This document shows, piece after piece, positions 15,333 through 24,381 of a stretch of 44,274 bases of DNA. The notes below the pieces were generated by a model. That model searched no databases, was not told where the DNA came from, and was given only the letters and a program-made list of their open reading frames with translations. The DNA lies in the NCBI GenBank assembly GCA_050049775.1, contig JASFVP010000032.1, positions 1 through 44,274 of the forward strand, written 5' to 3'. Each line of letters begins with the position of its first letter. Within the stretch, counting starts at the first letter, position 1. The translations under genes and the position numbers were made by a program. The DNA is from JABDQZ01 sp050049775. GTDB taxonomy: Bacteria; Pseudomonadota; Gammaproteobacteria; Chromatiales; Chromatiaceae.

Positions 15333-16025
15333 TTATTGGCTGGTTTTACGTCTTGTAAAACCAAGCCCAAGCAAACCAAGACCGAGTAATGCTAAAGGAG
15401 CAGGTACTGGCACAGCGGCAGGAGTTACATCCAGGGAAATATCATCAAACTCGATTGTAGCTGGTCCTGTATAGTCTTCCGGAATGAACTCGCTCAAGTA
15501 AATCCTAACTGTTTGACCGGAAAATGCAGAAATGTCAAAAGTGTTTGACTGCCAGCCAAGATCTGTGCTTGGCGCACCATTCAAAGTGACATTCTGAGTG
15601 TATAAGGTGGAAAGAATACTATTGGCCAAATCGCGGATTGTTATTTCAAAAATTCTATCCTGACTACTTGTGATACCTAAGCCATCATATTCTATCCGAT
15701 GATTTGTGGTGAATATCGCTGTTTGCGCTACAGGTATAGCTACATCCTGATATAGCCCATAAGTAAGGCCGGCATCGCCATCAAATCCGTTAAGCGCAGA
15801 AAAACTTCCTGATAATGGTGAAGAATTACCAAAATAACCGCCTCCGGGACCGCTGACAGTCCAAGGAATTAATTCGGTTATACCGATGCCTACGTTGTCA
15901 GTTGCAGTCCATCCCGTGAAGTCACCTGTTTCAAAACCACCATTAGTGAGAAGTTCAACAGCACTTGCAGATGTTGATATAAAAAGAAATGAAGATACAA
16001 ACGCTACTTTTATCGTTTTAAACAT
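15333..16025 (-). CDS. PEP-CTERM-type exported protein with VPxPA sorting tail, 230 aa
   Basis: A signal peptide (residues 1-23, ending SASA) leads into VELLTNGGFETGDFTGWT (about 24-41), a start common among PEP-CTERM surface proteins with a carbohydrate-binding-like beta-sandwich. The middle is Ser/Thr/Asp-rich beta structure ending IEFDDISLDV. The C-terminus is a tripartite sorting signal: VPVPAP, a hydrophobic helix LALLGLGLLGLGF, and the basic tail TRRK. The motif is VPxPA rather than the standard VPEP. Exosortase would cleave and anchor or release it in the envelope. The ATG at 16025 has AGGG upstream; an earlier in-frame ATG at 16055 lies before the probable promoter leader. A sigma-54-type promoter precedes it. 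Confidence 0.87.
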   Translation of the reverse strand: MFKTIKVAFVSSFLFISTSASAVELLTNGGFETGDFTGWTATDNVGIGITELIPWTVSGPGGGYFGNSSPLSGSFSALNGFDGDAGLTYGLYQDVAIPVAQTAIFTTNHRIEYDGLGITSSQDRIFEITIRDLANSILSTLYTQNVTLNGAPSTDLGWQSNTFDISAFSGQTVRIYLSEFIPEDYTGPATIEFDDISLDVTPAAVPVPAPLALLGLGLLGLGFTRRKTSQ

Positions 16026-16077
16026 AATCCCTGTATTCCTAAAGTATGAGGTCATCCGAATTTCCTAAAGTTATATA

Positions 16078-16092
16078 GCAAGAATGCTGCCA
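16078..16092 (-). promoter_or_regulatory. Sigma-54-type -24/-12 promoter of the PEP-CTERM-type gene
   Basis: The minus strand reads TGGCAGCATTCTTGC, with GG and GC ten bases apart and both blocks close to consensus (TGGCAC, TTGCT). The expected start point is about 40 bases before the ATG at 16025. Confidence 0.75.
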
Positions 16093-16120
16093 TTTTATAA
16101 CCTCTTTGATTTCAACAACT

Positions 16121-16163
16121 TGCAACTGTACATTTATTTTTATGTAAAAATTACTGACACTTT
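16121..16163 (-). promoter_or_regulatory. Upstream element shared with the second PEP-CTERM gene
   Basis: This 43-bp block matches 40212-40254 at 34 of 43 positions without gaps. On the minus strand it opens with AAAGTGTCAG, has TTTACA in the middle and AATAAATG later, and ends TTGCA. It lies 28 bases upstream of the -24 element, where an enhancer-binding protein would act. Confidence 0.7.
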
Positions 16164-16247
16164 TTATTTTTTGAGTTACGTATTGTTCGCTTTACAAGAC
16201 TTCTTGCTGTTTTCTCAATTTAAATGCTAATTCTTGAGTCGGGAAAT

Positions 16248-17150
16248 TTACCCAAGCAGCAGTGGCAGATAGTGATCCACCAGCAGGAAGGTAAATAACG
16301 CCATCAGGTAGACGATCGAATAGCCGAAGGTTTTCATCGGCATGCGATCGTCATCACCGCGGTACAGGCGTACCGCATAGACCAGGAACACCAGGCCGAG
16401 GCTCAACGCACCGACCAGATAGAGTTCGCCACTCATGCCGTAACCGTATGGCAACAGTGTAACTACCAGCAGCAATACGGTGTAGAACAGGATCTGCAGA
16501 CGTGTGAAATCGTTGCCATGGGTTACCGGCAGCATTGGCATGTCGATCTTGCGGTATTCCTCGGCACGGTGAATCGCCAGCGCCCAGAAGTGCGGCGGCG
16601 TCCAGGTGAAGATGATCAAAAACAGCAACATGGCTCCCGGATCGACCGAACCGGTCACCGCGGCCCAGCCCAGCAGTGGTGGTGCGGCGCCGGCGGCACC
16701 GCCGATGACGATGTTCTGCGGCGTGGCGCGCTTGAGGTACATGGTGTAAACCACCGCATAACCGATTAGCGAAATAAAGGTCAGTACCGCGGTCAGCGTG
16801 TTGACAAAAAGCACCAGTAGGATCATCGACACCACGCCGATGGACAGCGCGAAGGTCAGCGCCTGGCGTGTGCCCAGGGTACCACTCGGCAACGGCCGGT
16901 TGTGCGTGCGCCCCATGATTGCATCGATCTTGCGATCCATGACGTGATTGATGGCGGCCGCCGATGCCGATGCCAGGGCAATGCCGAGCGTGCCGAAAAA
17001 CAGCACATTCAGCGGCACCATACCGGGTGTCGCGAGGAACATGCCGATCATGGCGGTAAACACGATCAACGCCACCACCTTGGGCTTGCACAGCTCCAGG
17101 TAGTCGCGCCAGTGAAAAGTCGAGGTTTTGTTTATTGCCGTTGTCGCCAT
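16248..17150 (-). CDS. ctaB: Protoheme IX farnesyltransferase (heme O synthase), 300 aa
   Basis: The enzyme adds a farnesyl group to heme b to make heme O, the precursor of heme A for the caa3 oxidase encoded nearby. It belongs to the UbiA prenyltransferase superfamily in the inner membrane. The first Asp-rich motif NHVMDRKIDAIMGRTHNRPL (about residues 68-87) and the later PPHFWALAIHRAEEYRKIDMP with LPVTHG are diagnostic. Many membrane helices follow. Its start overlaps the end of ctaA by 19 bases, so the two are translated as a unit. Confidence 0.95.
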   Translation of the reverse strand: MATTAINKTSTFHWRDYLELCKPKVVALIVFTAMIGMFLATPGMVPLNVLFFGTLGIALASASAAAINHVMDRKIDAIMGRTHNRPLPSGTLGTRQALTFALSIGVVSMILLVLFVNTLTAVLTFISLIGYAVVYTMYLKRATPQNIVIGGAAGAAPPLLGWAAVTGSVDPGAMLLFLIIFTWTPPHFWALAIHRAEEYRKIDMPMLPVTHGNDFTRLQILFYTVLLLVVTLLPYGYGMSGELYLVGALSLGLVFLVYAVRLYRGDDDRMPMKTFGYSIVYLMALFTFLLVDHYLPLLLG

Positions 17151-18133
17151 AATTGAAAACTCAGTAACACCATCGATAGTAACAGCAAGGAGCCCACCAT
17201 GTTATGGGCCACTGCCACCAGCAGCGGTAAAGCCAGAACCACGTTGCCGATGCCCAATGATACCTGGAGCAGCAGCAACACTGAAATCAACCAGCCTGTT
17301 TGCGTCAGCGGCGAGCTGGCTGAACGGATCAGACGCCAGCCCAGCCAGCCGACAAACAGGAAAGTCACCAGCGCACCGATGCGATGCGTCAGGTGGATCG
17401 CCACGCGCGCCGGATGCTCCAGCACGCCGTATTCGTAATTCACGCCCAGGCCGCGCCACAGTACAAAGGCTTCCTTAAAATCGGTTTCCGGCCACCATTG
17501 CGCCTGGCAGGTCGGGAAATCGGGACAGGCTACCGCCGCATAATTGGAGCTGGTCCAGCCACCCAGTGCAATCTGGGTAAACACCACCAGCAGCGCCGCC
17601 AGCGCCGTGGCTTTGCCGAATGGCCCCGGGGCGAGCGGCATGCTCCGGTCGCGGCGCGGATTGACGCGCAGCGCCAGCAAAAACAGCAAGGCAAACGTGG
17701 CGATGCCACCGAGCAAATGCCCCATGACGATCACCGGCTTGAGCTGCAGCGTCACCGTCCACATGCCCAGCGCCGCCTGGAAGATCACCAGGCCAAGTAA
17801 AAACAGGGGGTGCCAGACCGGCTGGCCGGACTGCTTGCGTTTCAGCCAGGACACCACGGCGATCAGCAGGATCAACAGACCGAGCGTGCCGGCGAAATAA
17901 CGGTGGATCATTTCCTTCCACGCCTTGTGCGTCTCCAGCGGCCGTTGTTCCAGGTAATGTTTATGCTCGACCTCGCCTTCGTGTTCCGGCACCAGCAGTT
18001 CGCCGTAACAGCCGGGCCAGTCGGGACAGCCCAGTCCGGCATCGCCGAGACGCGTATAGGCGCCGAGACCGACGACGACAAAGGCCAGCAGGCAGGTAAA
18101 GACAACGACGCGGAAGTAAGTCACATCACTCAT
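17132..18133 (-). CDS. ctaA: Heme A synthase (CtaA/COX15), 333 aa
   Basis: The enzyme oxidises the C8 methyl of heme O to give heme A, with eight membrane helices. GAYTRLGDAGLGCPDWPGCYG (starting near residue 24) is the family signature in the first half. HRYFAG and HLTHRIGA carry heme-ligating histidines, and HLLGG and AHNMVGSL contribute others. The Cys pair ACPDFPTCQ in the second half repeats the first. It belongs to the surf1-sco-ctaA-ctaB minus-strand run, with the Sco-like gene ending 4 bases upstream. Confidence 0.95.
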   Translation of the reverse strand: MSDVTYFRVVVFTCLLAFVVVGLGAYTRLGDAGLGCPDWPGCYGELLVPEHEGEVEHKHYLEQRPLETHKAWKEMIHRYFAGTLGLLILLIAVVSWLKRKQSGQPVWHPLFLLGLVIFQAALGMWTVTLQLKPVIVMGHLLGGIATFALLFLLALRVNPRRDRSMPLAPGPFGKATALAALLVVFTQIALGGWTSSNYAAVACPDFPTCQAQWWPETDFKEAFVLWRGLGVNYEYGVLEHPARVAIHLTHRIGALVTFLFVGWLGWRLIRSASSPLTQTGWLISVLLLLQVSLGIGNVVLALPLLVAVAHNMVGSLLLLSMVLLSFQLWRQRQ

Positions 18134-18137
18134 ACGA

Positions 18138-18752
18138 CTAACCGATCTGCGAAATCTTCAGCAGCTTGCGCAAATCGCTGAGGATGCCTTTGGGCGTGGC
18201 CAGCTCGTCGTAGCCCATCATCAGGTTGCCGAGCGGATCGACCAGGAAAAACGGCATACCGCCGATGGCCTCGATGTCCTGTTGGAACTGCACCTGGAAC
18301 GCCGTCCAGATCGGCCGTGTCAGCACCGCGACAATGAGTTCCGGATGCTCCTGCTGCAGCTTTTCCAGCCAGGCCTGTTCCGGTTCAAAACCGAGCACCA
18401 GCAGACGCTGTACGCGCTGCATGTCCTTGTTGACGCTGACGCGTGTCTGGCGGGTGACATACAACTGCTGCTCACAGGCCGGATCACAGCTGTTCTCGGC
18501 AAACATCACATAGGTCCAGTGGCCCTTGAGCAGGTCGGCCGGCAAGGCATTGTGCTGCGCATCGACCAGCACCATGTCCATCAGCGGTTTGGCGGGACTG
18601 ATCAGGCTGCCGTGGTTGACGGTGGTATTGACGCCATGCTCACCGAAATATTCCCAGACGATTTTCGCCAGCACCATGGGTATGATGAAAATGGCGATGA
18701 TCGCCAGTAACTGCACACGCGAACGCGTCATTTTCAAAACCGATTCACTCAT
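18138..18752 (-). CDS. Sco/thioredoxin-like cytochrome oxidase assembly protein, 204 aa
   Basis: One N-terminal membrane anchor (about residues 13-35) precedes a periplasmic thioredoxin-like domain. ENSCDPACEQQLYVTRQ holds the Cys89-x3-Cys93 pair, as in Sco copper chaperones. FFLVDPLGNLMMGY near the C-terminus is the typical last strand pair. A clear Sco histidine ligand is not evident, so copper binding is uncertain and a thiol-redox role is possible. It starts at the ATG at 18752, overlapping the SURF1 stop by 8 bases. Proteins of this kind sit between surf1 and ctaA in many gammaproteobacteria. Confidence 0.85.
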   Translation of the reverse strand: MSESVLKMTRSRVQLLAIIAIFIIPMVLAKIVWEYFGEHGVNTTVNHGSLISPAKPLMDMVLVDAQHNALPADLLKGHWTYVMFAENSCDPACEQQLYVTRQTRVSVNKDMQRVQRLLVLGFEPEQAWLEKLQQEHPELIVAVLTRPIWTAFQVQFQQDIEAIGGMPFFLVDPLGNLMMGYDELATPKGILSDLRKLLKISQIG

Positions 18753-19509
18753 GTCCTGCCTGTCTCCCGCTACCTGCATCAGGATTATTCCGTTTGATCT
18801 TGCGACTGTTGACGCCGACATAGATCACCACCAGGGCAAACGCCAGCGCAAACCACTGCACCGCATAGCCGATGTGCTTTTCCGGCGTCATCTCGGCAAC
18901 CTGTTCCCAGTCGCGCCGCAACAGGCCGGGCTGGCCCTCGTCGAGCACCAGCGCATACTGCAACACCGGCAACGACATGGCGCTGGCAAAATCGGCGATA
19001 TCCAGATACGGCAATACCGTCACCGCCTTATAATCCGCCTGCCCCATGCGGATACCTACCGATGCCGGCCGATCCAGCCGGCCGTGTAAAATCTGCTGCC
19101 CGGCCGGTGCTGTGACATCGGGCAATACCTTGCGGTCCGGCCCGAGCGCCACCCAGCCACGATCGACCAGCACGTATTTCTCGGCCTGGCCTTGCATACG
19201 AAACAAACTGAATGCATGGTAACCGACCCGGCCGTTCGCCACCTGGTTATCCAGCAACCAGTGACGATCGTTGACGTATTCACCGGTGACACGCGCTGGC
19301 CGGTAACGATCGGTCGATTCGACAGAGTCCAGCAAATTCAGCTCCAGCTGCTCGGTGACCTGACGTGTCTGGCGTTCGGCATCGACCTGCTGCTTCTCGG
19401 CAGCGCGATTGAGCTGCCAGACACCCAGCGACAGCAGAAATGGCAAAACCAGCACAAATACAATGGTTGGAATCAGTCCCGGCCTGAATTCGATATTACC
19501 GAAACGCAT
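18745..19509 (-). CDS. SURF1 family cytochrome oxidase assembly protein, 254 aa
   Basis: SURF1 proteins help insert heme A into subunit I. The first membrane helix ends in LSLGVWQLNRAAEKQ, the SURF1 start signature. DNQVANGRVGYHAFSLFRMQ with VLVDRGWVALGPDR follows mid-protein, and GYAVQWFALAFALVVIYVGV forms the second membrane helix. The ATG at 19509 has AGGG six bases upstream; an in-frame TTG at 19515 is less likely. It is divergent from the DUF2909 gene, with about 60 bases between. Confidence 0.94.
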   Translation of the reverse strand: MRFGNIEFRPGLIPTIVFVLVLPFLLSLGVWQLNRAAEKQQVDAERQTRQVTEQLELNLLDSVESTDRYRPARVTGEYVNDRHWLLDNQVANGRVGYHAFSLFRMQGQAEKYVLVDRGWVALGPDRKVLPDVTAPAGQQILHGRLDRPASVGIRMGQADYKAVTVLPYLDIADFASAMSLPVLQYALVLDEGQPGLLRRDWEQVAEMTPEKHIGYAVQWFALAFALVVIYVGVNSRKIKRNNPDAGSGRQAGHE

Positions 19510-19571
19510 TCTCAACCCTGATACAGCGACAGCTGTTATACTGCAAAGCCTGTTTCACTGGAGTCATCATC

Positions 19572-19808
19572 GTGTGGGTTAAAATCATCATACTTGCCAT
19601 GTTCATCGGCATTGTCATCAGCCTCGGTTCCGCGCTTTACTACATGGTCAACGACAAGGGTCAAAGCAACCGAACCGTCAAGGCGCTGTCATGGCGCATC
19701 GGCATTTCCGTCGGACTGTTCGCCATCATCATGCTGCTCAGCCTGTTCGGCGTCATCAAACCGCACGGCGTGCAGCCCCAGGCGCCGGTCGTCAACTCGG
19801 CCGAATAA
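19572..19808 (+). CDS. DUF2909 twin transmembrane protein, 78 aa
   Basis: Two membrane helices (about residues 3-25 and 45-64) are joined by a polar loop with ALSWRIGISVG, the pattern of the twin transmembrane proteins that accompany caa3-type oxidase genes in gammaproteobacteria. The start is GTG with GGAG eight bases upstream. It is transcribed against the cox operon and ends before a bidirectional terminator. The molecular role is not known; context suggests oxidase assembly or membrane organisation. Confidence 0.87.
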   Translation: MWVKIIILAMFIGIVISLGSALYYMVNDKGQSNRTVKALSWRIGISVGLFAIIMLLSLFGVIKPHGVQPQAPVVNSAE

Positions 19809-19879
19809 TCCTGTTTTATACGCTGTTGCAGTGGCCCGGCTGCGGACGACTGCAACAACCCACAAAATCAAACCAATGT

Positions 19880-19915
19880 AAAACGGGTGAGCCACTCATG
19901 ACCCACCCGTTTTTT
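19880..19915. terminator. Bidirectional intrinsic terminator
   Basis: AAAACGGGTG (19880-19889) pairs with CACCCGTTTT (19904-19913), with A-rich and T-rich flanks. It serves the DUF2909 gene on + and coxC on the minus strand. Confidence 0.88.
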
Positions 19916-19952
19916 ATTGTTGTTTTCTGTTGAGTCGGTTTATCGCTTTGCC

Positions 19953-20807
19953 TTACAACACATAGACAAAAATAAACAGGCCCAGCCAGACCACGTCAAC
20001 AAAGTGCCAGTACCAGGCAACACCTTCAAAGGCGAAATGCTGTTCCGGCTTGAAGTGCCCCTTGGCCGCACGCAGCGTGATGACAATCAGCATTATGGTG
20101 CCGAGCGTTACGTGGAAGCCGTGGAAACCGGTCAACATGTAGAAAGTGGAACCGTAAACACCGGACTCCAGGGTCAGGTTCAATTCGCCATATGCGTGAA
20201 TGTACTCATAAGCCTGGAAACCCAGGAAGGTCGCACCCAACGCCACGGTGGCCCACAGCCACAACACGGTCTTGGCCTGGTCGCCGGCTTTCAGCGCATG
20301 ATGTGACAGCGTGATCGTAACGCCGGAAGTCAACAGCAATGCGGTATTCAGCGCCGGAATCCCCCAGGCGCCCATGGCGTTGAAGTCACCACCGACGTTT
20401 TCCGGACCATTGGTCGGCCAGGCTTCGGTGAACGCCGACCAGAGAAATTGATGGGTGGAGATATCTTCACCCAGCAACCAGGGCACGGAAAACACACGGG
20501 TATAGAACAGGGCGCCGAAGAATGCCGCAAAGAACATGACTTCGGAAAAGATGAACCACATCATGCCCTGACGGAAGGAACGATCCACCTGGGCATTGTA
20601 ATTACCCGCCAGGCTTTCCTTGATGACGGCGCCAAACCAGCCATACATCATGAAAATCACCATGGCCAGACCAAGCAGCAAGACAACAAAACCATTGCCG
20701 TTGAACGCATTCGCCGCCCCGGCCACCGATACCGTCATGGCAACTGCAGCGATGATCGGCCAGTAACTACCATGCGGTACATAGTAGTTGTCATTTGTCT
20801 GGGACAT
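19953..20807 (-). CDS. coxC: Cytochrome c oxidase subunit III, 284 aa
   Basis: This is an integral membrane subunit of the caa3-type oxidase, with seven helices. Diagnostic stretches are MMWFIFSEVMFFAAFFGALF (about residues 86-105) with the Glu facing lipid, and TGFHGFHVTLGTIML, then WYWHFVDVVWLGLFIFVY at the C-terminus. The start ATG has a run of G residues as ribosome site. It is the last gene of the coxB-ctaD-small ORF-ctaG-coxC unit. Confidence 0.96.
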   Translation of the reverse strand: MSQTNDNYYVPHGSYWPIIAAVAMTVSVAGAANAFNGNGFVVLLLGLAMVIFMMYGWFGAVIKESLAGNYNAQVDRSFRQGMMWFIFSEVMFFAAFFGALFYTRVFSVPWLLGEDISTHQFLWSAFTEAWPTNGPENVGGDFNAMGAWGIPALNTALLLTSGVTITLSHHALKAGDQAKTVLWLWATVALGATFLGFQAYEYIHAYGELNLTLESGVYGSTFYMLTGFHGFHVTLGTIMLIVITLRAAKGHFKPEQHFAFEGVAWYWHFVDVVWLGLFIFVYVL

Positions 20808-20864
20808 ATCCCCCCCTCTTGTTTAATTAGTAACCTAAATGTCGATTGTTGATCTTGTTAAAAA

Positions 20865-21410
20865 CTAGTTCACCTTTTCTGCGGTGACATCAAAAAACGT
20901 GTACGCCAGTGTCACCGTCTTGATGTCTTTCGGCAAGGCCGGATCAATCACAAAACGCAATGGCATGTCCTTGGTCTCACCCGCGGCCAGTTCCTGACGT
21001 GTAAAACAAAAACATTCTGTCTTGTTGAAATACAGGCTGGCGGTGTTCGGCGCCACACTCGGCACGGCCTGTCCGGCCATGTCACGCGGTGTAGTATTGG
21101 TTGCCTGGTAAGCAGCGGCATACACCTGGCCCGGATGAACTTCCATGGTTTTCACCTTGGGCACAAATGACCATGGCATGGTGCCGTTGTTGACCGACAT
21201 GAACTGCACCTTGATGGTACGGCTCTCATCAACCAGAAAGCTCCTGGCGATCTCGTTTTCACTGATGACACCGGTCTTGCCGTTGATGCCGGTCACTTCA
21301 CAGAACACGTCGTACAGCGGCACCATGAGATAACCAAAGCCAAACATCAGCACCACCACCAGCGCATAGCGTGTAAAGGATGCCCGTTTGTCGTCGCTTA
21401 AGCCCAGCAT
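20865..21410 (-). CDS. ctaG: Cytochrome c oxidase assembly protein CtaG/Cox11, 181 aa
   Basis: This copper chaperone delivers copper to the CuB site of subunit I. One N-terminal membrane helix (about 12-32) carries a periplasmic Ig-like domain. The copper motif KTECFCFTRQEL (about residues 130-141) is present. Other signatures are MVPLYDVFCEVTGINGKTG and PWSFVPKVKTMEVHPGQ. The ATG at 21410 is separated by one base from the stop of the 36-residue gene upstream, so the two are tightly coupled. Confidence 0.95.
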   Translation of the reverse strand: MLGLSDDKRASFTRYALVVVLMFGFGYLMVPLYDVFCEVTGINGKTGVISENEIARSFLVDESRTIKVQFMSVNNGTMPWSFVPKVKTMEVHPGQVYAAAYQATNTTPRDMAGQAVPSVAPNTASLYFNKTECFCFTRQELAAGETKDMPLRFVIDPALPKDIKTVTLAYTFFDVTAEKVN

Positions 21411-21411
21411 A

Positions 21412-21522
21412 TCAGTTGGTACTCAGGTAAATTCCGGCCACATAAAAACACAGCGCCACCAGACCGAGAATCAGCGCGAGTAGCACATTGGATTTCTTTT
21501 TCGGGCCGGTTTCTTGCTGCAT
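21412..21522 (-). CDS. Small cytochrome oxidase membrane protein, 36 aa
   Basis: A 36-codon gene fits exactly between ctaD and ctaG. The N-terminus is polar (MQQETGPKKKSN), followed by one hydrophobic helix (residues 13-33) and a short tail. Such single-helix proteins between ctaD and ctaG are, as I recall, annotated as cytochrome oxidase small assembly proteins in other proteobacteria. It is one base from ctaG. The role in assembly is inferred from context only. Confidence 0.8.
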   Translation of the reverse strand: MQQETGPKKKSNVLLALILGLVALCFYVAGIYLSTN

Positions 21523-21573
21523 TGCCTGTGTCCTTTGAGAACGGCCCCCCAAAAAGGGGAGCCCTGATTCACC

Positions 21574-23154
21574 TTATTTGATTTCCGGTGCTTCCGTGAA
21601 GCTGTGATAAGGCGGTGGTGACGGCAAGGTCCATTCCAGACCATGCGCACCTTCCCATACCTGGCCTGTCGCCTGTTCGCCGCCACGCATGGTCTTGAAC
21701 ACGACGTAGACAAACAGCAGTTGCGAGAAGCCGAACACAAAACCACCGATGGAGGAGATCATGTTCCAGTCAGCGAACTGGACGGCGTAGTCCGGGATAC
21801 GACGCGGCATGCCCGCCAGTCCGAGGAAATGCTGCGGGAAGAACAGCACATTGACGGAAATGGTGGAAATCCAGAAATGGACTTTGCCGAGTTTTTCGTT
21901 GTACATGTTGCCGGTCCACTTCGGCAGCCAGAAGTAGGCCGCCGCCATGATGGAGTAGATCGCACCGGTCACCAGTACATAGTGGAAATGCGCCACTACG
22001 AAATAGGTATCGTGATACTGGAAGTCGATCGGCGCGATCGCCAGCATCAGACCGGAGAAACCACCGATGGTGAACATCATGACAAAGCCAATCGCAAACA
22101 ACATCGGAGTTTCAAAGGTCATGGAGCCACGCCACATGGTGGATACCCAATTGAAGATTTTCACCCCGGTCGGCACCGCGATCATCATGGTGGCATACAT
22201 GAAGAACAGCTCACCGACGACCGGCATACCGGTAGTGAACATGTGATGCGCCCAGACGATGAACGACAGGAAGGCAATCGACGCAGTCGCATACACCATC
22301 GAGCTGTAACCAAACAACGGCTTGCGCGCGAACGTCGGAATGATCGCCGAGATGATACCGAAGGCCGGCAGAATCAGGATGTAAACTTCCGGATGCGCAA
22401 AGAACCAGAAAATGTGCTGGAACATGACCGGGTCGCCGCCACCGGCCGCGTTAAAGAAGCTGGTGCCGGCAAACTTGTCGGTCAGCAGCATGGTCACCGC
22501 ACCGGCCAATACCGGCATGGTGGCGATCAGCAGGTAAGCGGTGATCAGCCAGGTCCAGACGAACAACGGCATTTTCATGAGTGTCATGCCGGGCGCGCGC
22601 ATATTGAACACGGTAACGATGACGTTGATCGAGCCCATGATGGATGACAGACCCATGAGGTGGATCGCAAAAATCAGGAACGGGAAGCCGTCACCGTATT
22701 GCAATACCAGTGGCGGATACAGTGTCCAACCGCCAGCCGGGCCGCCGCCAGTCATGAAGAAAGTCGACAACAACATGGCAAAGGCAAACGGCAGAATCCA
22801 GAAACTCAGGTTGTTCATGCGTGGCAGGGCCATATCCGGCGCGCCGATCATCATCGGGATCAGCCAGTTGGCCAGACCGGTAAAGGCCGGCATGACCGCG
22901 CCGAAAATCATGAGCAGTGCATGTACCGTGGTCATGGAATTGAAGAATTGCGGATCCACCATCTGCAGGCCGGGCTGGAACAGTTCCGCACGGATCACCA
23001 TCGCCATGGCGCCGCCGAGCAGGAACATCACCAGGGCGAATAACAGATATAAGGTACCGATGTCCTTGTGATTGGTCGTGGTCACCCAACGCATCAGGCC
23101 TTTGTCCGGACCGTGATCGTGATGATCGTCATGTGCTGCTGTAGCTGTACTCAT
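21574..23154 (-). CDS. ctaD: Cytochrome c oxidase subunit I, 526 aa
   Basis: This catalytic subunit holds the low-spin heme and the heme-copper centre. It has twelve helices; HDDHHDHG at the N-terminus is a His-rich tail before TTNHKDIGTLY. The CuB ligand region WFFAHPEVYILILPAFGIIS has the cross-linked His-Tyr pair. The second region, HDTYFVVAHFHYVLVTG, carries the remaining His ligands. PSIDFQYHDT-type features of A-family oxidases (the K and D channels) fit an aa3/caa3 enzyme. It lies between coxB and the small ORF. Confidence 0.97.
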   Translation of the reverse strand: MSTATAAHDDHHDHGPDKGLMRWVTTTNHKDIGTLYLLFALVMFLLGGAMAMVIRAELFQPGLQMVDPQFFNSMTTVHALLMIFGAVMPAFTGLANWLIPMMIGAPDMALPRMNNLSFWILPFAFAMLLSTFFMTGGGPAGGWTLYPPLVLQYGDGFPFLIFAIHLMGLSSIMGSINVIVTVFNMRAPGMTLMKMPLFVWTWLITAYLLIATMPVLAGAVTMLLTDKFAGTSFFNAAGGGDPVMFQHIFWFFAHPEVYILILPAFGIISAIIPTFARKPLFGYSSMVYATASIAFLSFIVWAHHMFTTGMPVVGELFFMYATMMIAVPTGVKIFNWVSTMWRGSMTFETPMLFAIGFVMMFTIGGFSGLMLAIAPIDFQYHDTYFVVAHFHYVLVTGAIYSIMAAAYFWLPKWTGNMYNEKLGKVHFWISTISVNVLFFPQHFLGLAGMPRRIPDYAVQFADWNMISSIGGFVFGFSQLLFVYVVFKTMRGGEQATGQVWEGAHGLEWTLPSPPPYHSFTEAPEIK

Positions 23155-23174
23155 TGACTTGATCTCCGAAAAAA

Positions 23175-24302
23175 TTAGCGAGCCGCTTTGATGGCTGCGG
23201 GTTGAACGATACCGGCGTCATTGCCCCAGGCATTACGCTCGTAGCTGATGATTGCCGCCATATCGGCATCGTTAAGCAATGCCTTGTAGGAAGCCATCGC
23301 CGTGCCGGCCTTGCCGTTCATGACGATATCAATGTGCCCTTCAATCGGACCGGTGGCGATTGGACCGCCAACCAGCGCCGGGAAGGCGCCCGGTATGCCC
23401 TGACCGTTGGCCTGGTGACAGGCGGCACAGTTGGTGGCATAGAGTTGTTCACCCTTGGCGACCAGCTCTTCCTTGCTCCATTCACGTTCGGCCGACGCCG
23501 CAGCTGCAGCAGCGGCACCTTTTTTCTCAGCCACCCAGGCTGCGTAGTCTGCCGGTGATTTGGCGACCACAACAATCGGCATGAAGCCATGGTCCTTGCC
23601 GCAGAGCTCGGCGCACTGACCACGATACACGCCCGGTTTATCAACCTGGGTCCATTGCTCATTGATGAAGCCCGGCACGGCGTCCTGTTTCCAGCCGAGT
23701 TCCGGCACCCACCAGGCGTGCAGCACGTCGGTGGCGGTAATCAGGAAACGTACCTTCTTGCCGGTCGGGATCACCAGCGGCTCGTCCACGTCGAGCAGGT
23801 AGTTGTCGATTTGGGTAACGTCCACACCGGAGTTGAGCTGGCGCGCTTCATTGTGTTTCGGGTGCAGGTTGGAAATGAAGCTGACGTCTTCGTCGATGTA
23901 ATCGTATTTCCATTTCCACTGGATGCCGGTGATCTTGATGCTCATATCGGCGTCGGCGGTGTTGGACATCGCCAGCAGAGTTTTGGTAGCCGGGAACGCC
24001 ATGCTGACCAGGATGATGATCGGCACGATGGTCCAGGCGATTTCCGCCTTGGTGCTTTCATGAAACTGCGCCGCTACCGCACCTTTGGATTTGCGGTGAT
24101 TGATGATCGAATAAATCATGGCGCCGAACACCACAATACCGATGACGGTACAGATGCCCAGAATGATCATGTGAAGGTCGTATACCTGATTACTGGTAAC
24201 AGTCACTCCCTTCGTCAGGTTCAGCGCGTACTCTGCACTTGCAGAGCCTGCCGCCGACATAAGCATCAACAGGGCTGATGCGTTGCGCTTGAGGTTTCTC
24301 AC
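23175..24302 (-). CDS. coxB: Cytochrome c oxidase subunit II with fused cytochrome c domain, 375 aa
   Basis: This electron-entry subunit has a signal peptide (about 1-23) and two membrane helices (about 45-65 and 88-108). A cupredoxin domain follows with the CuA ligands His195, Cys230, Cys234 (RGQCAELCGKDHG), His238 and Met241. An Ala-rich linker (262-271) joins it to a C-terminal cytochrome c domain with CAACH (292-296) and a distal Met region, making this a caa3-type oxidase. The start is GTG at 24302 with GGGGGAG six bases upstream. It is the first cox gene; the DUF2244 gene lies 79 bases upstream on the same strand. Confidence 0.96.
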   Translation of the reverse strand: MRNLKRNASALLMLMSAAGSASAEYALNLTKGVTVTSNQVYDLHMIILGICTVIGIVVFGAMIYSIINHRKSKGAVAAQFHESTKAEIAWTIVPIIILVSMAFPATKTLLAMSNTADADMSIKITGIQWKWKYDYIDEDVSFISNLHPKHNEARQLNSGVDVTQIDNYLLDVDEPLVIPTGKKVRFLITATDVLHAWWVPELGWKQDAVPGFINEQWTQVDKPGVYRGQCAELCGKDHGFMPIVVVAKSPADYAAWVAEKKGAAAAAAASAEREWSKEELVAKGEQLYATNCAACHQANGQGIPGAFPALVGGPIATGPIEGHIDIVMNGKAGTAMASYKALLNDADMAAIISYERNAWGNDAGIVQPAAIKAAR

Positions 24303-24381
24303 CGATTCTCCCCCTTACCTATATGTCAAGAGATTAAGTTTCTTTTGTCTGAATTGTTTTGTATCAATTTTTATTCGTGTG

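Noticed and set aside
21643..22647. A 334-codon frame antisense to ctaD
   Set aside because: Composition is His/Arg/Asp-rich and it mirrors the conserved subunit I gene; no ribosome site.
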